From Bacteroidales bacterium UBA5197 (lineage in GTDB: Bacteria > Bacteroidota > Bacteroidia > Bacteroidales > Lentimicrobiaceae): a DNA stretch of 33,527 nucleotides. Below are positions 25,801 through 33,527 of the stretch, piece by piece. Every line of letters begins with the position of its first letter. The stretch's first letter is position 1. The notes under the pieces are model-generated. The model had not been told where the DNA came from, ran no database searches, and saw only the letters and a program-made list of their open reading frames with translations. The stretch lies in contig DHVX01000006.1 in the NCBI GenBank assembly GCA_002412885.1, positions 1 through 33,527 of the forward strand. Reading direction: 5' to 3'. The position numbers were made by a program, and so were the translations under genes.

Positions 25801-28800
25801 GATATAGGATGCCTTCAACCAGAACAGTGCGGGATGCATCGTATAAATGCTGCAGATTATAAACTTTGTTGTTTGTAATATTTTGCCCCGGGAGTACACT
25901 TGTTAAACCTATTCCAATGATAGCAGCAGCAGTAATCGAGCTACCTGTGCTAGGTGCGGTAGTTGACAACTGATAGACATTATTATTGTCAATATTATTA
26001 ACACCGGCAGTCGAAATAATTCCGGCAATTTGTCCGGTGGTAGCAAGCATCGAACCTGCATTGTGCAGGTTGGCTATGGTATTATTTGCTATTACTATGT
26101 TACCTGTGCCGGCATTCCATATACCTCTTACAATCTGGGCGGCTCCACTCGTAGCATTACCCGCTGCATTAATACTGAAAGCAGTATTTTCACTTCCAAT
26201 CAGGTTGTTTGAAATCACCCTGTCACCGGTGCTTAAAGTGTAAACTGCGTAAATGTGGTGCGCAGTAGCTGCACCCCCCATAGTAGTGATAGAACCAATC
26301 ACATTATTTCTGACTTCCACCTTACCGGCCCCGGTAATATACATTCCATAGCTGGAGGCACTGGCAGCAGTATTGATTACTTCTATTGAGCCAGTTCCGG
26401 AACTGCTGCCAATGGTATTCCCTTGTTCAGTTCCGATATTAACTGCACCTGCAGCCACATAAATGCCATAAAATGGAGCAGTATTAATGGAAGTTAAGCT
26501 AAAATTCCGGATCGTATTTCCCTGAACTGAACTTGCAGTAGCTGCTCCGACACTGAGATAAATGCCATAAAACCTTGAACTGCTTGCCGAACTTATAATC
26601 ATTGGATCGCCTGAGCAACCCGGAGCGCTACCCCCAATAAAATTACCAGTTATAATAAGGCCATTTGCAGTTGTGTTACTGACATAAACCGGGTAATAAC
26701 TATAAGTACCTGTCGGACTGAACGGCGATGTGGTTTCGTAGAAACTGTTTCCTGTTATTGTCCAATGAGTTGTATTGGCAGCTAATGAAATTCCAGCAGA
26801 AGTACTGCCTGCTCTGAAATGGTTGAAGACATTATTGTCTTTAATTGAGTTTCCCCTGTTCTCACGAGTAGCAGTCCCTGCAGAGTACACTATATTAATG
26901 GGTCGCTCAGTTTCACTGACACCTGAAAGATTGCAATCAGTGATGGTGTTATTGTCATTCCCCGATCCAGATGAAGCTGTTGAGAAAAAAACTACACCTG
27001 AAGTAGTGCGTGTTGTGGCTCCTTTTATCTGACAATAGCGGAAAATATTGTTTTCTGCTGAATTAATAAACCGGATGGTTGAGGTATTTGAACTTGATGA
27101 AGTGCTATAGTTGACAATGGTCAGGTTTTTATCTGATCCGGTTGCATTAACTCTTCCATCAAACGTTACATTGTCAGCGCCATTTAGATTGATCAGTGGA
27201 TTGCCGCTGAATGAGCCGCTTATGGTCAAGGCGGGTGAAGTCGGATATATCAGAACCGAAGTGTAATTGGAACTACCTGATCCACTTGCGTTCAATTCAG
27301 CAACAGACGTTTCATTGGTACTCTGATGAACCTTAATTATTACTTCGCCCTGGTGCGTTCCGTTGTTGATATTGTCAAATGCCAGCTTAAGCGAAACATA
27401 AGTCTGGTATCCCAGCCCAATACTGGCATTGACTTCTATCGGATCAGCAGGCAATACAGTAATTACCGAAATGATGTTGGAATTCGGACTCGTTGAGCAA
27501 GATGTGTATGCCCTGACCCTGTAATAATAAGTTTCAGAGGGCGAAAGACCTGAGACTAAAAAAGATTGCGTGTTTCCGACATTTCTGTTATCAAATCCGG
27601 AAAGGAAAGTTGCAAAAGCTTCAGTTGTTGAAACATCAAGAAAATAAGTTGTGGCGAATTCCACTGGCTCCCAGTTGGCTGTAAACATTGTTGTGCCAAC
27701 ATCCGATGCTGCTATGGCCACCGGAGCATTTAAATCCCTTACCACCGTCACTATAAAACTACAAACGGATACATTTCCTGAATGATCAATAGCTGTGTAA
27801 GTTATGGTATGAGGTGATCCGGCAACTGAAAGATAGGCACCCGGATATATATTGGGTGAAAACGACTGCATCCCACAATTATCTGATGCCGTTGGTGCAA
27901 CCCAGTATGCTGTTGCTGCATTGCAACTGCCATCAACATAAATGCTGAAATTATCCGGACAGTTTTCAATTACCGGTGGCTCATCGTCTTCGATGGTAAC
28001 AGTTATCAGATAAGGCTCGCTTGTGCAACCTCCGCTGAAATTGAATACTGTGAGTACACCGCTATATACGCCAGTTGGTGCATTCCATGGAAGATTGATG
28101 TTGATTTGTCCGCCTGAAAGGCCCCAGTTATTCACATCGTTGATCCCTACTGCGTTAGCAACGTCATCAAAATCAATAGAATAACCGTTCGGATTGCCGG
28201 CTGTAATTTCATAGGTGAGCGTTGCGGTTGTTGTGGTTGGACAAACTACTGGATCAGGACCCAGCGTAATGGCGTTCATGTAATTAACAACAATGATCAT
28301 TGTACTTGCCGGGCTGTTGCCGCAGGCATTTGTAGTCACAACCTGAATACTGCCTCCGATTGCTCCAACAATTACAGTAACCTCATGGGTTGTATTCCCC
28401 GATACAATTTCCCACCCTTCAGGAAATGTCCAGTTGAAAGTAACACCGCTCATAGCGGGCACACTGTAGATTTGGGTTGATCCCTCGCAAACCGGAGAAT
28501 TTCCGGTAATCGGACCTGGCTGAACAGGTGTTGGAATTACAGTTATTTCAATCGAGGCAGATATATCTGTACACCCTGCCGAAATTACTGTTCTTCTGAA
28601 CCATGTGGTTTGAGAGAGGACTGATGGTTGATAGTTCTGACCATTGTTGGTACCACTGGCAGGTGCAAAACCGGCAACTGCACTGGTGGTGCTACTTTCC
28701 CATAGATAGGTGTAAGTACCTGTACCGCCACCTGGAATTGCTCCGCTTATCATTGAAGGTGATGTTCCTTCGCATATCGTCTGATTCTCAGAAATCGTGT

Positions 28801-31800
28801 TCCCGGTCAGTTCCGGAACCACCTGAATCATTATTACCCTTGATGTTTGACTGCATCCGGCTGAAAAAACTGTGCGCCTGAACCATGTTGTTACCACCAG
28901 GCCTTCAGGAGCATAATTTTGCTGGTTATTTGTACCCACGGCGGGTGCAAAACCTGTTGAAGCGCTTGTGGTGCTGCTTTCCCACAAATAGCTAAATGTG
29001 CCGTTACCACCCGATGGAAGTGTTCCTGTGATCTCTCCCGGCGAACTGCCCGCACAGATGGGTTCACCATACACAGCCTCAATGTAAAGTCTTTTTAATG
29101 TTCCGACACAGGGATCGCCAAATACTCCATTGGTTGCAGGGATTACTGCCGAATTATTTCCTAAAAGGTAATTTTCAACAACCCCAAAACTTGTGGTGGC
29201 ATGGCAGGCTCCGTAAGTAAATGCTCCACATACTCCGTTTGGTGTACCATAGCTGGCAAATACAATATGTACAAATGAAGATCCCACAGGAGCAACAAGT
29301 GAGGCATTGGTATTCTCATTGGCTGTGGCACAAACACTTCCATGAACGCCAAACCCCAGATCAAGGATATTATTCCCGATTTGCTGCCCTACTTCCATGG
29401 TGATGGTATTCGAAGTTGCAGGACTGCCCGATGCACAAGGTGCATTTGAGGTCATCACAACAGAAACTGTATTTCCGTTGGCCAAAGCTGCATTGGTATA
29501 TGTCGGACTGTTGGTTCCGACGTTGGCTCCGTTCAGTCTCCACTGATAGCTGGGTGATGTTCCGCCACTAACTGGTGTCGCGGTAAAAGTTACGCTGGTT
29601 CCTGCGCAAATTGGATTTGCAGAAGCGGCAATGCTTACACTGGCCGGTAAAACCGGATTCACCGTCATGGTGATGGTATTCGATGTTGCCGGACTGCCCG
29701 ATGCACAAGGCGCATTTGAGGTCATCACAACAGAAACTGTATTTCCGTTGGCCAAAGCTGCATTGGTATAAGTCGGGCTGTTGGTGCCGACGTTTGCTCC
29801 GTTCAGTCTCCACTGATAGCTGGGTGATGTTCCGCCATTAACTGGTGTGGCGGTAAAAGTTACACTGGTTCCGGCACAAATGGGGTTTGCCGAAGCGGCA
29901 ATGCTCACAGAAGCAGGCAGATTAGCCTGAACGGTGATGGTTGCAGCATTCGACTCATTGGTTGCTATGTAGGGATTAGGTGCAATATTGTTTGCGCTGG
30001 ACAAAATTGCATTTCTGTAAATATAATATGTGCCCGGAGAATTAAAAGGTGCAGCAGATGTATTGGGAGAATAAGTGGCAGCTGTCGCACCGGAAATATT
30101 GATACGGGCTCCACCTGGAGTGGTGCTGTAAGTCCATTGGTAGCCGGTTCCTGAAACCGTAATACCAGCAGGCATAGAACCATAAGTATCTCCGCTGATG
30201 GCAGAGCCGGTGCTTCCCAAACAAATGTTTTGTGTGGTATTGGAACTTAATGTATTTGCAAGTACCTGTGTCAGGTTTTGGAATACAACCCTGTTTTCTC
30301 CACCGTTTTCGTAAAAATCGTAAACCAGCGAACTGGCACCATTCAAGCTCATCAATACCCTTGGACGTGAACTGAAAGCCTGATCAGACCAGTTGTTGTA
30401 AACAAGGGCTCCATCCACAGCCAGGCGACCACCATCATCGGAGCCAAGATCTACTACAAACAAGCCTTTACGGGATGAATTCATGCGATAACGAATCGAG
30501 TAGGTATGTGTAAAGATTGTTGCTCTTTGTGTTCCTCCTGAATTTGCAGGGCCGAAACATACATTACCACCTCCAAAAGTCTCATTAAATGTCTCTGTTT
30601 GAGTGTAGTTGCCTATATAGTTTAAGAAATTTCCATTCCAGGCAACCCCTGAATTTGTTCCATCATACAGATGCCCAACCCATTGGTTGGCCCCAGCCAG
30701 ACTTTGATCATCCAGCGTATTACTACCTCCAATAACATTTACTCTCAGCGATATACCTGCTGGTGTGGTGGCAGAACAATCGGTATATCTGTTCAGCAAT
30801 ATTCTCACTTGTCCCGAAAAGGGAGCGGTAAACGATGCAAATACGTTATTGCTACCTGTATTGCAGGTATTGCCTGTATTTGAATATGAAAACACGATTG
30901 CAGGTTCCTCCGGAGCGCCTTCTCTGTATATAGAAAGTGCAAGCTGGTTCGAGGGGTTTGAATTACAGGTATAAATCTGATAAACGAGTCCCTGAATAAA
31001 ATTGAGGGTAACATATGTACCTGCAGCTGCGCTTCCTGTAATTGTAAGTTCACGGGATGGAAAATCAATACAGGGCATTACATCTGAAACCAGAGGAGTA
31101 TTACCATTGCTATTGTAACCACAAGGACCAGGAGGAGAGAAAGTATATATTTGTCCGGTCGCAGGCTTTGACGAAATGTTGTTTGTCGCAGAGGTTGAGC
31201 TTGCTGTTGGATTGCTACCGGAATTATTTAACGAAAGATAAGAACCTGAACCTGTTGCTGAACTTGTTATCCCTATAGAAGCAGTTATAGAGTTCGGATT
31301 ACCCGCATCATTGCGATAGATGTATTCTATCCGGTTATCGATCTCATAGAGTTTGATCTGAAAACTGATCATGGCCGAGTATGTGTTTCCGTACCACCCC
31401 ATGTTCAACCATTGAGCAGTAAATACGCGGTTTCCTGCAGATCCTGTTGTAAGATAAGTGAAATTGGTTGAGGCATTCATAATCAGGTCATCCCAATAGG
31501 GAGCTAGCAATGGACGGGTTCCTGATACAGAAATTTCGTTGATATAAAATGAGTTTGAAACAGTTGATCCCAGAGCTGCCCATCCATTTGTGACAGGAGA
31601 GATGGTTGTGTAAACTTCACCAAGGTAGTTAAAAGAAAAACCGATTGGAAGATTATTGAATACTCCATCATCAGCATTCCCTGTAAGGGTTGCTGTATTG
31701 CCACCACTCAAAACAGTAAAAGTTCCTGAACTTGCGCTGAAACCATATGCAGCAACTTGTGCATTTGCTTTACTTGTAAGTGAGGATGGTATGAAAAACA

Positions 31801-31900
31801 GAGAAATAACAAAAAGACAAATCAGCCACTGAAATTCAGAAGGATTTGCCGGCTTCAGGCATTTGGGTTGGCTGAATATATTTCTCTTATCTTTTTGCAT
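22805..31900 (-). CDS. Giant multidomain adhesin with SUEL lectin, beta-helix and T9SS tail
   Basis: 3031 residues from the ATG at 31900; an upstream TTG (31912) would add four codons. Signal region ~25-48. Domains in order, approximate: nidogen-like ~50-255; beta-rich ~280-390; PA14-like ~406-543 (GLFVVDLGSDDGGRLAVDG); Ig-like ~545-655; two near-identical Ig-like units 656-835; SUEL galactose/rhamnose lectin ~844-945 (ASYGTPNGVCG, FGDPCVGTLKRLYIEAVY); two Ig-like units with YLWESSTTSA; PKD-like; HYR ~1303-1387 (ENCPDNFSIYVDGSC); FN3 ~1388-1487; right-handed beta-helix ~1488-2274 ending in PTMGALE; a WKGSISTDF unit; beta-rich C-terminal part like the 557-residue protein at 5254; T9SS sorting tail (VSLHNIAGQSL ... 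GVYVVTVF ... KKILVK). It lies between chaperone and second pilin, the usual place of an adhesin in a chaperone-usher operon, yet carries a T9SS signal. Confidence 0.9.
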   Translation of the reverse strand: MQKDKRNIFSQPKCLKPANPSEFQWLICLFVISLFFIPSSLTSKANAQVAAYGFSASSGTFTVLSGGNTATLTGNADDGVFNNLPIGFSFNYLGEVYTTISPVTNGWAALGSTVSNSFYINEISVSGTRPLLAPYWDDLIMNASTNFTYLTTGSAGNRVFTAQWLNMGWYGNTYSAMISFQIKLYEIDNRIEYIYRNDAGNPNSITASIGITSSATGSGSYLSLNNSGSNPTASSTSATNNISSKPATGQIYTFSPPGPCGYNSNGNTPLVSDVMPCIDFPSRELTITGSAAAGTYVTLNFIQGLVYQIYTCNSNPSNQLALSIYREGAPEEPAIVFSYSNTGNTCNTGSNNVFASFTAPFSGQVRILLNRYTDCSATTPAGISLRVNVIGGSNTLDDQSLAGANQWVGHLYDGTNSGVAWNGNFLNYIGNYTQTETFNETFGGGNVCFGPANSGGTQRATIFTHTYSIRYRMNSSRKGLFVVDLGSDDGGRLAVDGALVYNNWSDQAFSSRPRVLMSLNGASSLVYDFYENGGENRVVFQNLTQVLANTLSSNTTQNICLGSTGSAISGDTYGSMPAGITVSGTGYQWTYSTTPGGARINISGATAATYSPNTSAAPFNSPGTYYIYRNAILSSANNIAPNPYIATNESNAATITVQANLPASVSIAASANPICAGTSVTFTATPVNGGTSPSYQWRLNGANVGTNSPTYTNAALANGNTVSVVMTSNAPCASGSPATSNTITMTVNPVLPASVSIAASANPICAGTSVTFTATPVSGGTSPSYQWRLNGANVGTNSPTYTNAALANGNTVSVVMTSNAPCASGSPATSNTITMEVGQQIGNNILDLGFGVHGSVCATANENTNASLVAPVGSSFVHIVFASYGTPNGVCGAFTYGACHATTSFGVVENYLLGNNSAVIPATNGVFGDPCVGTLKRLYIEAVYGEPICAGSSPGEITGTLPSGGNGTFSYLWESSTTSASTGFAPAVGTNNQQNYAPEGLVVTTWFRRTVFSAGCSQTSRVIMIQVVPELTGNTISENQTICEGTSPSMISGAIPGGGTGTYTYLWESSTTSAVAGFAPASGTNNGQNYQPSVLSQTTWFRRTVISAGCTDISASIEITVIPTPVQPGPITGNSPVCEGSTQIYSVPAMSGVTFNWTFPEGWEIVSGNTTHEVTVIVGAIGGSIQVVTTNACGNSPASTMIIVVNYMNAITLGPDPVVCPTTTTATLTYEITAGNPNGYSIDFDDVANAVGINDVNNWGLSGGQININLPWNAPTGVYSGVLTVFNFSGGCTSEPYLITVTIEDDEPPVIENCPDNFSIYVDGSCNAATAYWVAPTASDNCGMQSFSPNIYPGAYLSVAGSPHTITYTAIDHSGNVSVCSFIVTVVRDLNAPVAIAASDVGTTMFTANWEPVEFATTYFLDVSTTEAFATFLSGFDNRNVGNTQSFLVSGLSPSETYYYRVRAYTSCSTSPNSNIISVITVLPADPIEVNASIGLGYQTYVSLKLAFDNINNGTHQGEVIIKVHQSTNETSVAELNASGSGSSNYTSVLIYPTSPALTISGSFSGNPLINLNGADNVTFDGRVNATGSDKNLTIVNYSTSSSSNTSTIRFINSAENNIFRYCQIKGATTRTTSGVVFFSTASSGSGNDNNTITDCNLSGVSETERPINIVYSAGTATRENRGNSIKDNNVFNHFRAGSTSAGISLAANTTHWTITGNSFYETTSPFSPTGTYSYYPVYVSNTTANGLIITGNFIGGSAPGCSGDPMIISSASSSRFYGIYLSVGAATASSVQGNTIRNFSLTSINTAPFYGIYVAAGAVNIGTEQGNTIGSSSGTGSIEVINTAASASSYGMYITGAGKVEVRNNVIGSITTMGGAATAHHIYAVYTLSTGDRVISNNLIGSENTAFSINAAGNATSGAAQIVRGIWNAGTGNIVIANNTIANLHNAGSMLATTGQIAGIISTAGVNNIDNNNVYQLSTTAPSTGSSITAAAIIGIGLTSVLPGQNITNNKVYNLQHLYDASRTVLVEGILYQNPSAAGSNVIEKNFVHSLSINPLNTSVVARIDGLRINFLASGTNISQTTISNNIILLNNEEGNNCIITGIYEAGNNNTSLVFNYFYHNTVLIGGNATGSTLTYAFFNNAAGGNTTRDLRSNLFINTRTSPSGTNIHHAVRLVSMIGVTINFNDYYAPGAGGTIGRLNNTAYSTLAAWQTATSQDANTLNIDPLFQNSGGITPPDFYPNEPLLIGDGGTGVLTDYLGTSRLMPTMGALERMAITRTWKGSISTDFATESNWTDGTVPLPGESIIFDALPLRHCILDGDRNLRSITNHQNIYRLVVNGHKLNISGDLIFSNGAEIDATAAGSTVGFSGNVPQQIPEGAFMNNQVQNLQVNNSSNLVLAGTLNIGETFTATTGRLEVLSNAATIGFNGSSAQSLSAAYLMNNKVYNLNINNTAGVALSGNLTVENTLSLNSGAFDISGTILSFTNGNVPILRSSGTLTTNSGTSFVFGLPGESAGNAFTLPNGLFTTAPEINNLTINRDNQLTLGNQMISVRGIVLVSNGVLNTAGNLTLLSSPTQTALIDGAGMGTVNGNVTMQRYLPNGFGYKYVSSPFQNATVGGFAAEIDLNADFPTFYRYEENREATGWITYVDPTGVLTPMAGYAANSGTSTASKTLSLTAIVNNGAITPVALYNRDKTYTKGFNLMGNPYPSPIDWNAALGWTRNNIDNAIYYFDAGATDQYTGTYSTYINGISSNGTATNIIASMQGFFVHVSDGAYPVSGSFGMDNRVRVNNLSPAFHKSSDDLYRPVIRLSAGFDEGYSISDPLVIYFDETATSGFENELDAIKLNNTDPEVPNFYALSEEGKRLSIGAWPAPDENCEIKLGIKTGKPGMLTFSLASAQNLNPGLGVFLKDKVSGIVQNLQQKSDYKVYLSEGDVQNRFTLIFSDKDISQEAFGSGSVDAYVEDGLIYVIIRLKEEQVNVSLHNIAGQSLINRNFNGEGHHKLGQAPEPGVYVVTVFTGMGTVSKKILVK
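29396..29935 (-). repeat. Tandem duplication of a 270-bp Ig-like unit inside the adhesin
   Basis: Two 270-bp copies (29396-29665 and 29666-29935) encode almost the same 90 residues, starting LPASVSIAASANPICAGTS and ending ATSNTITM. The protein differs at only a few positions (VNGG versus VSGG, and the linker), and the DNA is also nearly identical, pointing to a recent duplication. Confidence 0.9.
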
Positions 31901-31943
31901 AATCCAAATCAATTCTTAAAACCGGATTTTCACCGGTATGGCC

Positions 31944-32789
31944 CTACTGCAGCACAATTTCACGCTCAGCGTAAACTTCCGGCTTCAGATCATTTGGCGC
32001 CTGATAGCGAACTACCAATTTGCCTTTGCTGTAGTCAACACCTTCGGGCTTACGCAATTGCATAGTAAAGCGACGAAGTTTATTGGGTGTGTAAACGGCT
32101 ATTCCGCGCACCACTCCTACCTCTACACTCTCTCCTTTACCGGAAACCCAGTTAACGGTCATGTCACCGTACACCGATTTATCACCGGAACGGGTAAAAG
32201 TAACCGCCAGATTTGGAATTGTATCTGATTTTGTATCCAGCGAAATATCTGCAAGATCAACCTTCAAATCCAGTTCACCAACGCGGATGATTATAGGGAT
32301 GGTTATTCCGAAAATGGGAATCAGACGGATGCCAATGGCGGTGGAGTCGGCAAGTGTTTCTTCGCCAAGTGCTGTTTCTTTGGGAACTGCCCTGAAATAA
32401 ACATGAGAACGATACTCTCCCTGCTGCATATCGGGCATTCTTCTGAACTGCATCCTTACCACCTGAGCTTCATTTGGAGCCAGCGTGACTGAACGAGGAA
32501 AGAAACGAAGATACTTATCGGCAAAAAACTGCCCTGAGTCGGCTACTTCAATCTGCTCAAATGCACCACTTTCGGTCATACGGTATTGTACAAATGAAAC
32601 GTTGTAGCGGGCGGTGTCTTGTCCCGTATTGGCGAGGGTTAATTCCTGAGATTGTTTGTTGCCTTCAAAAACCACACGACGTGGGGTGATAAGCAGATCT
32701 CCCTGAGCAGCTAACTCACAGGGGATAAACAATATGGCAACAAATGCCACCATCAATACTTTGAAATAAATGCCTTTTACGACTTGCAT
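31944..32789 (-). CDS. PapD-like periplasmic fimbrial chaperone
   Basis: 281 residues; signal peptide ~1-28 (ends LAAQ). Two Ig-like domains in PapD style: first strand region LLITPRRVVFEGNKQSQELTLANTG, then RFFPRSVTLAPNEAQVVRMQFRRMPDMQQGEYRSHVYFRAVP (landmarks: LAPNEAQVVRMQFRR and GEYRSHVYF), then FGITIPIIIRVGEL, and a second domain up to YAEREIVL. These chaperones bind newly exported pilin subunits in the periplasm, complete their fold by donating a strand, and hand them to the usher. The two DUF4402 proteins and the usher in the operon are the expected clients and partner. It is somewhat longer than typical PapD (about 220-240). It lies 43 bp before the adhesin start. Confidence 0.85.
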   Translation of the reverse strand: MQVVKGIYFKVLMVAFVAILFIPCELAAQGDLLITPRRVVFEGNKQSQELTLANTGQDTARYNVSFVQYRMTESGAFEQIEVADSGQFFADKYLRFFPRSVTLAPNEAQVVRMQFRRMPDMQQGEYRSHVYFRAVPKETALGEETLADSTAIGIRLIPIFGITIPIIIRVGELDLKVDLADISLDTKSDTIPNLAVTFTRSGDKSVYGDMTVNWVSGKGESVEVGVVRGIAVYTPNKLRRFTMQLRKPEGVDYSKGKLVVRYQAPNDLKPEVYAEREIVLQ

Positions 32790-32814
32790 ATAGCTTTGTT
32801 TTAGTAATTTGAGT

Positions 32815-32822
32815 CAAACCTA
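32815..32822 (-). promoter_or_regulatory. Candidate -7 element TAGGTTTG for the chaperone gene
   Basis: On the minus strand TAGGTTTG matches TAnnTTTG, 25 bp before the chaperone ATG. No clear -33 element is seen. With the terminator at 32908-32938 upstream, it would allow the chaperone onward to be transcribed apart from the first DUF4402 gene. Confidence 0.4.
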
Positions 32823-32907
32823 CGTAAATTATACGAGAAACAGAGCTTCGTACATGGTTTAATGTCAGATTGCGGCAATTGTAATGACTGATTGCGATTG
32901 AGATTAT

Positions 32908-32938
32908 AAAAAAACGCTATTTTTCATCAGCGATTTTC
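32908..32938 (-). terminator. Intra-operon terminator between pilin and chaperone
   Basis: On the minus strand CGCT (32932-32929) pairs with AGCG (32918-32915) around a 10-nt loop, flanked by A4 and followed by T7 (32914-32908), with a T-T mismatch before the A-T extension. It follows the first DUF4402 gene by 15 bp. It would make that gene more abundantly expressed than the downstream chaperone, adhesin and usher. Confidence 0.6.
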
Positions 32939-32953
32939 CACAACCTCCAATTG

Positions 32954-33463
32954 TCAGTTGTATGCAAAGGTAAGACTGAATGTGCCAGTATACATACCTA
33001 CGGGGTTATCTTCGATGGAGCCAACCTGCAGGCTTGCTCCTATACTTACAATTTCCTGTCCTCCGTTAAGTGTGCCGGTGCCTGTTCCTGCCGGAGGGTC
33101 TGATATCCATTCGTCAACTACCATGGTTTTGTTGCTGCCCTGATGCATAAGGTAGGCGGGACCTTCGGGCAATTGTATCGAGAATGCGGCTTCGGGTGCG
33201 CCGGTGATTCTAAAAATACCGGGCCGGGCTGCTCCTCCGCTCAATACCACCGAACCTTGGGTTGTACGAACTCCTGAAGGAGAAAGTACAATCTGTCCGC
33301 CTTCCACTTCCGGCGAGAACCTGCCGAAATTCATCTGAGAGGTTTCTGTTGCCGTTAGGGCCGCAATCACTTCCGCAAATGCCTGGGCAGTAACCGAGGC
33401 CTGCGACCATCCTTTGACGGTGAACAGCAGAAATAATAGTGCTGTTATTATGATGCGGGTCAT
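32954..33463 (-). CDS. DUF4402 pilin-like protein with donor-strand-like N-terminus
   Basis: 169 residues; signal peptide ~1-21 (ends GWSQ). Mature N-terminus ASVTAQAFAEVIAALT shows alternating hydrophobic residues, the pattern of a strand that could be donated to a neighbouring subunit. After it comes the DUF4402 pattern: MNFGRFSPEVEGGQIVLSP, VRTTQGSVVLSGG, PGIFRITGAPEAAFSIQL, IVSIGASLQVG, and closing VGMYTGTFSLTFAY. No cysteines are present in the mature part. It is followed by a terminator-like hairpin and then the chaperone gene. I infer that it is the major repeating subunit. More operon genes may lie upstream, since the window ends 64 bp before its start. Confidence 0.82.
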   Translation of the reverse strand: MTRIIITALLFLLFTVKGWSQASVTAQAFAEVIAALTATETSQMNFGRFSPEVEGGQIVLSPSGVRTTQGSVVLSGGAARPGIFRITGAPEAAFSIQLPEGPAYLMHQGSNKTMVVDEWISDPPAGTGTGTLNGGQEIVSIGASLQVGSIEDNPVGMYTGTFSLTFAYN

Positions 33464-33502
33464 ATTTGTTTGGACTTTAGTAAAAGAAAGAACTGAGTGG
33501 GT

Positions 33503-33512
33503 AAAAAAAAAA
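33503..33512. repeat. A10/T10 homopolymer upstream of the pilin
   Basis: Ten consecutive A residues on the plus strand (T10 on the coding strand of the pilin) lie 40 bp before its ATG, where the promoter would be expected. No -7 element could be found in the 64 bp available, so its relation to the promoter is unknown. Confidence 0.7.
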
Positions 33513-33527
33513 GGGTGAAGGAAACCG

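Overview
The window looks like a chromosomal segment of an environmental member of the Bacteroidota (Bacteroidales/Lentimicrobium-like; the genus is a guess). The reasons are several secreted proteins ending in type IX secretion system (T9SS) type-A sorting domains, a Bacteroidota-style SUMF1-fold lipo/surface protein, TAnnTTTG -7 promoter elements in place of -10 boxes, little Shine-Dalgarno signal, and REP-like intergenic repeats of a style common in that phylum. I see no tRNA, rRNA, IS element, integrase or CRISPR array.

Layout, left to right. (1) 1-480: non-coding, with REP-like hairpin repeats followed by a C-rich/T-rich tract (G-rich on the minus strand). (2) 484-3367, plus: a split version of the animal/plant AASS enzyme, lysine-ketoglutarate reductase then saccharopine dehydrogenase, for lysine catabolism; it ends in a strong terminator. 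(3) 3578-7220, plus: a probable three-gene surface operon (SUMF1-fold protein, T9SS-sorted surface protein, 74-residue membrane-tailed small protein), also closed by a strong terminator. (4) 7508-16020, plus: a tight three-gene operon with a receiver-only response regulator, a secreted stand-alone DUF4347-like protein that has lost both expected catalytic residues, and a 2528-residue T9SS surface protein with 19 tandem 92-93-residue repeats. A pair of 11-bp direct repeats 22 bp apart lies upstream. (5) 16401-19079, plus: a secreted GH57-like glycosidase with a C-terminal starch-binding-like module and T9SS tail.

(6) 19155-33463, minus: the most unusual part. Read in transcription order it encodes a DUF4402 pilin-like protein, a PapD-like periplasmic chaperone, a ~3030-residue multidomain adhesin (nidogen-like, PA14-like, Ig-like, SUEL lectin, HYR, FN3, beta-helix) with a T9SS sorting tail, a second DUF4402 protein whose start overlaps the adhesin stop (ATGA), and an outer-membrane usher-like protein with a C-terminal SPOR domain. 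This looks like a Bacteroidota chaperone-usher fimbrial system wired to a T9SS adhesin and probably to peptidoglycan. The upstream end may continue beyond the window.

Together regions 3 to 6 form a cell-surface island: giant adhesins, a possible fimbria, a polysaccharide-active enzyme and a signalling protein. The T9SS machinery itself is not in the window. All family calls are from reading the translated sequence and memory of family motifs; no database search was run.
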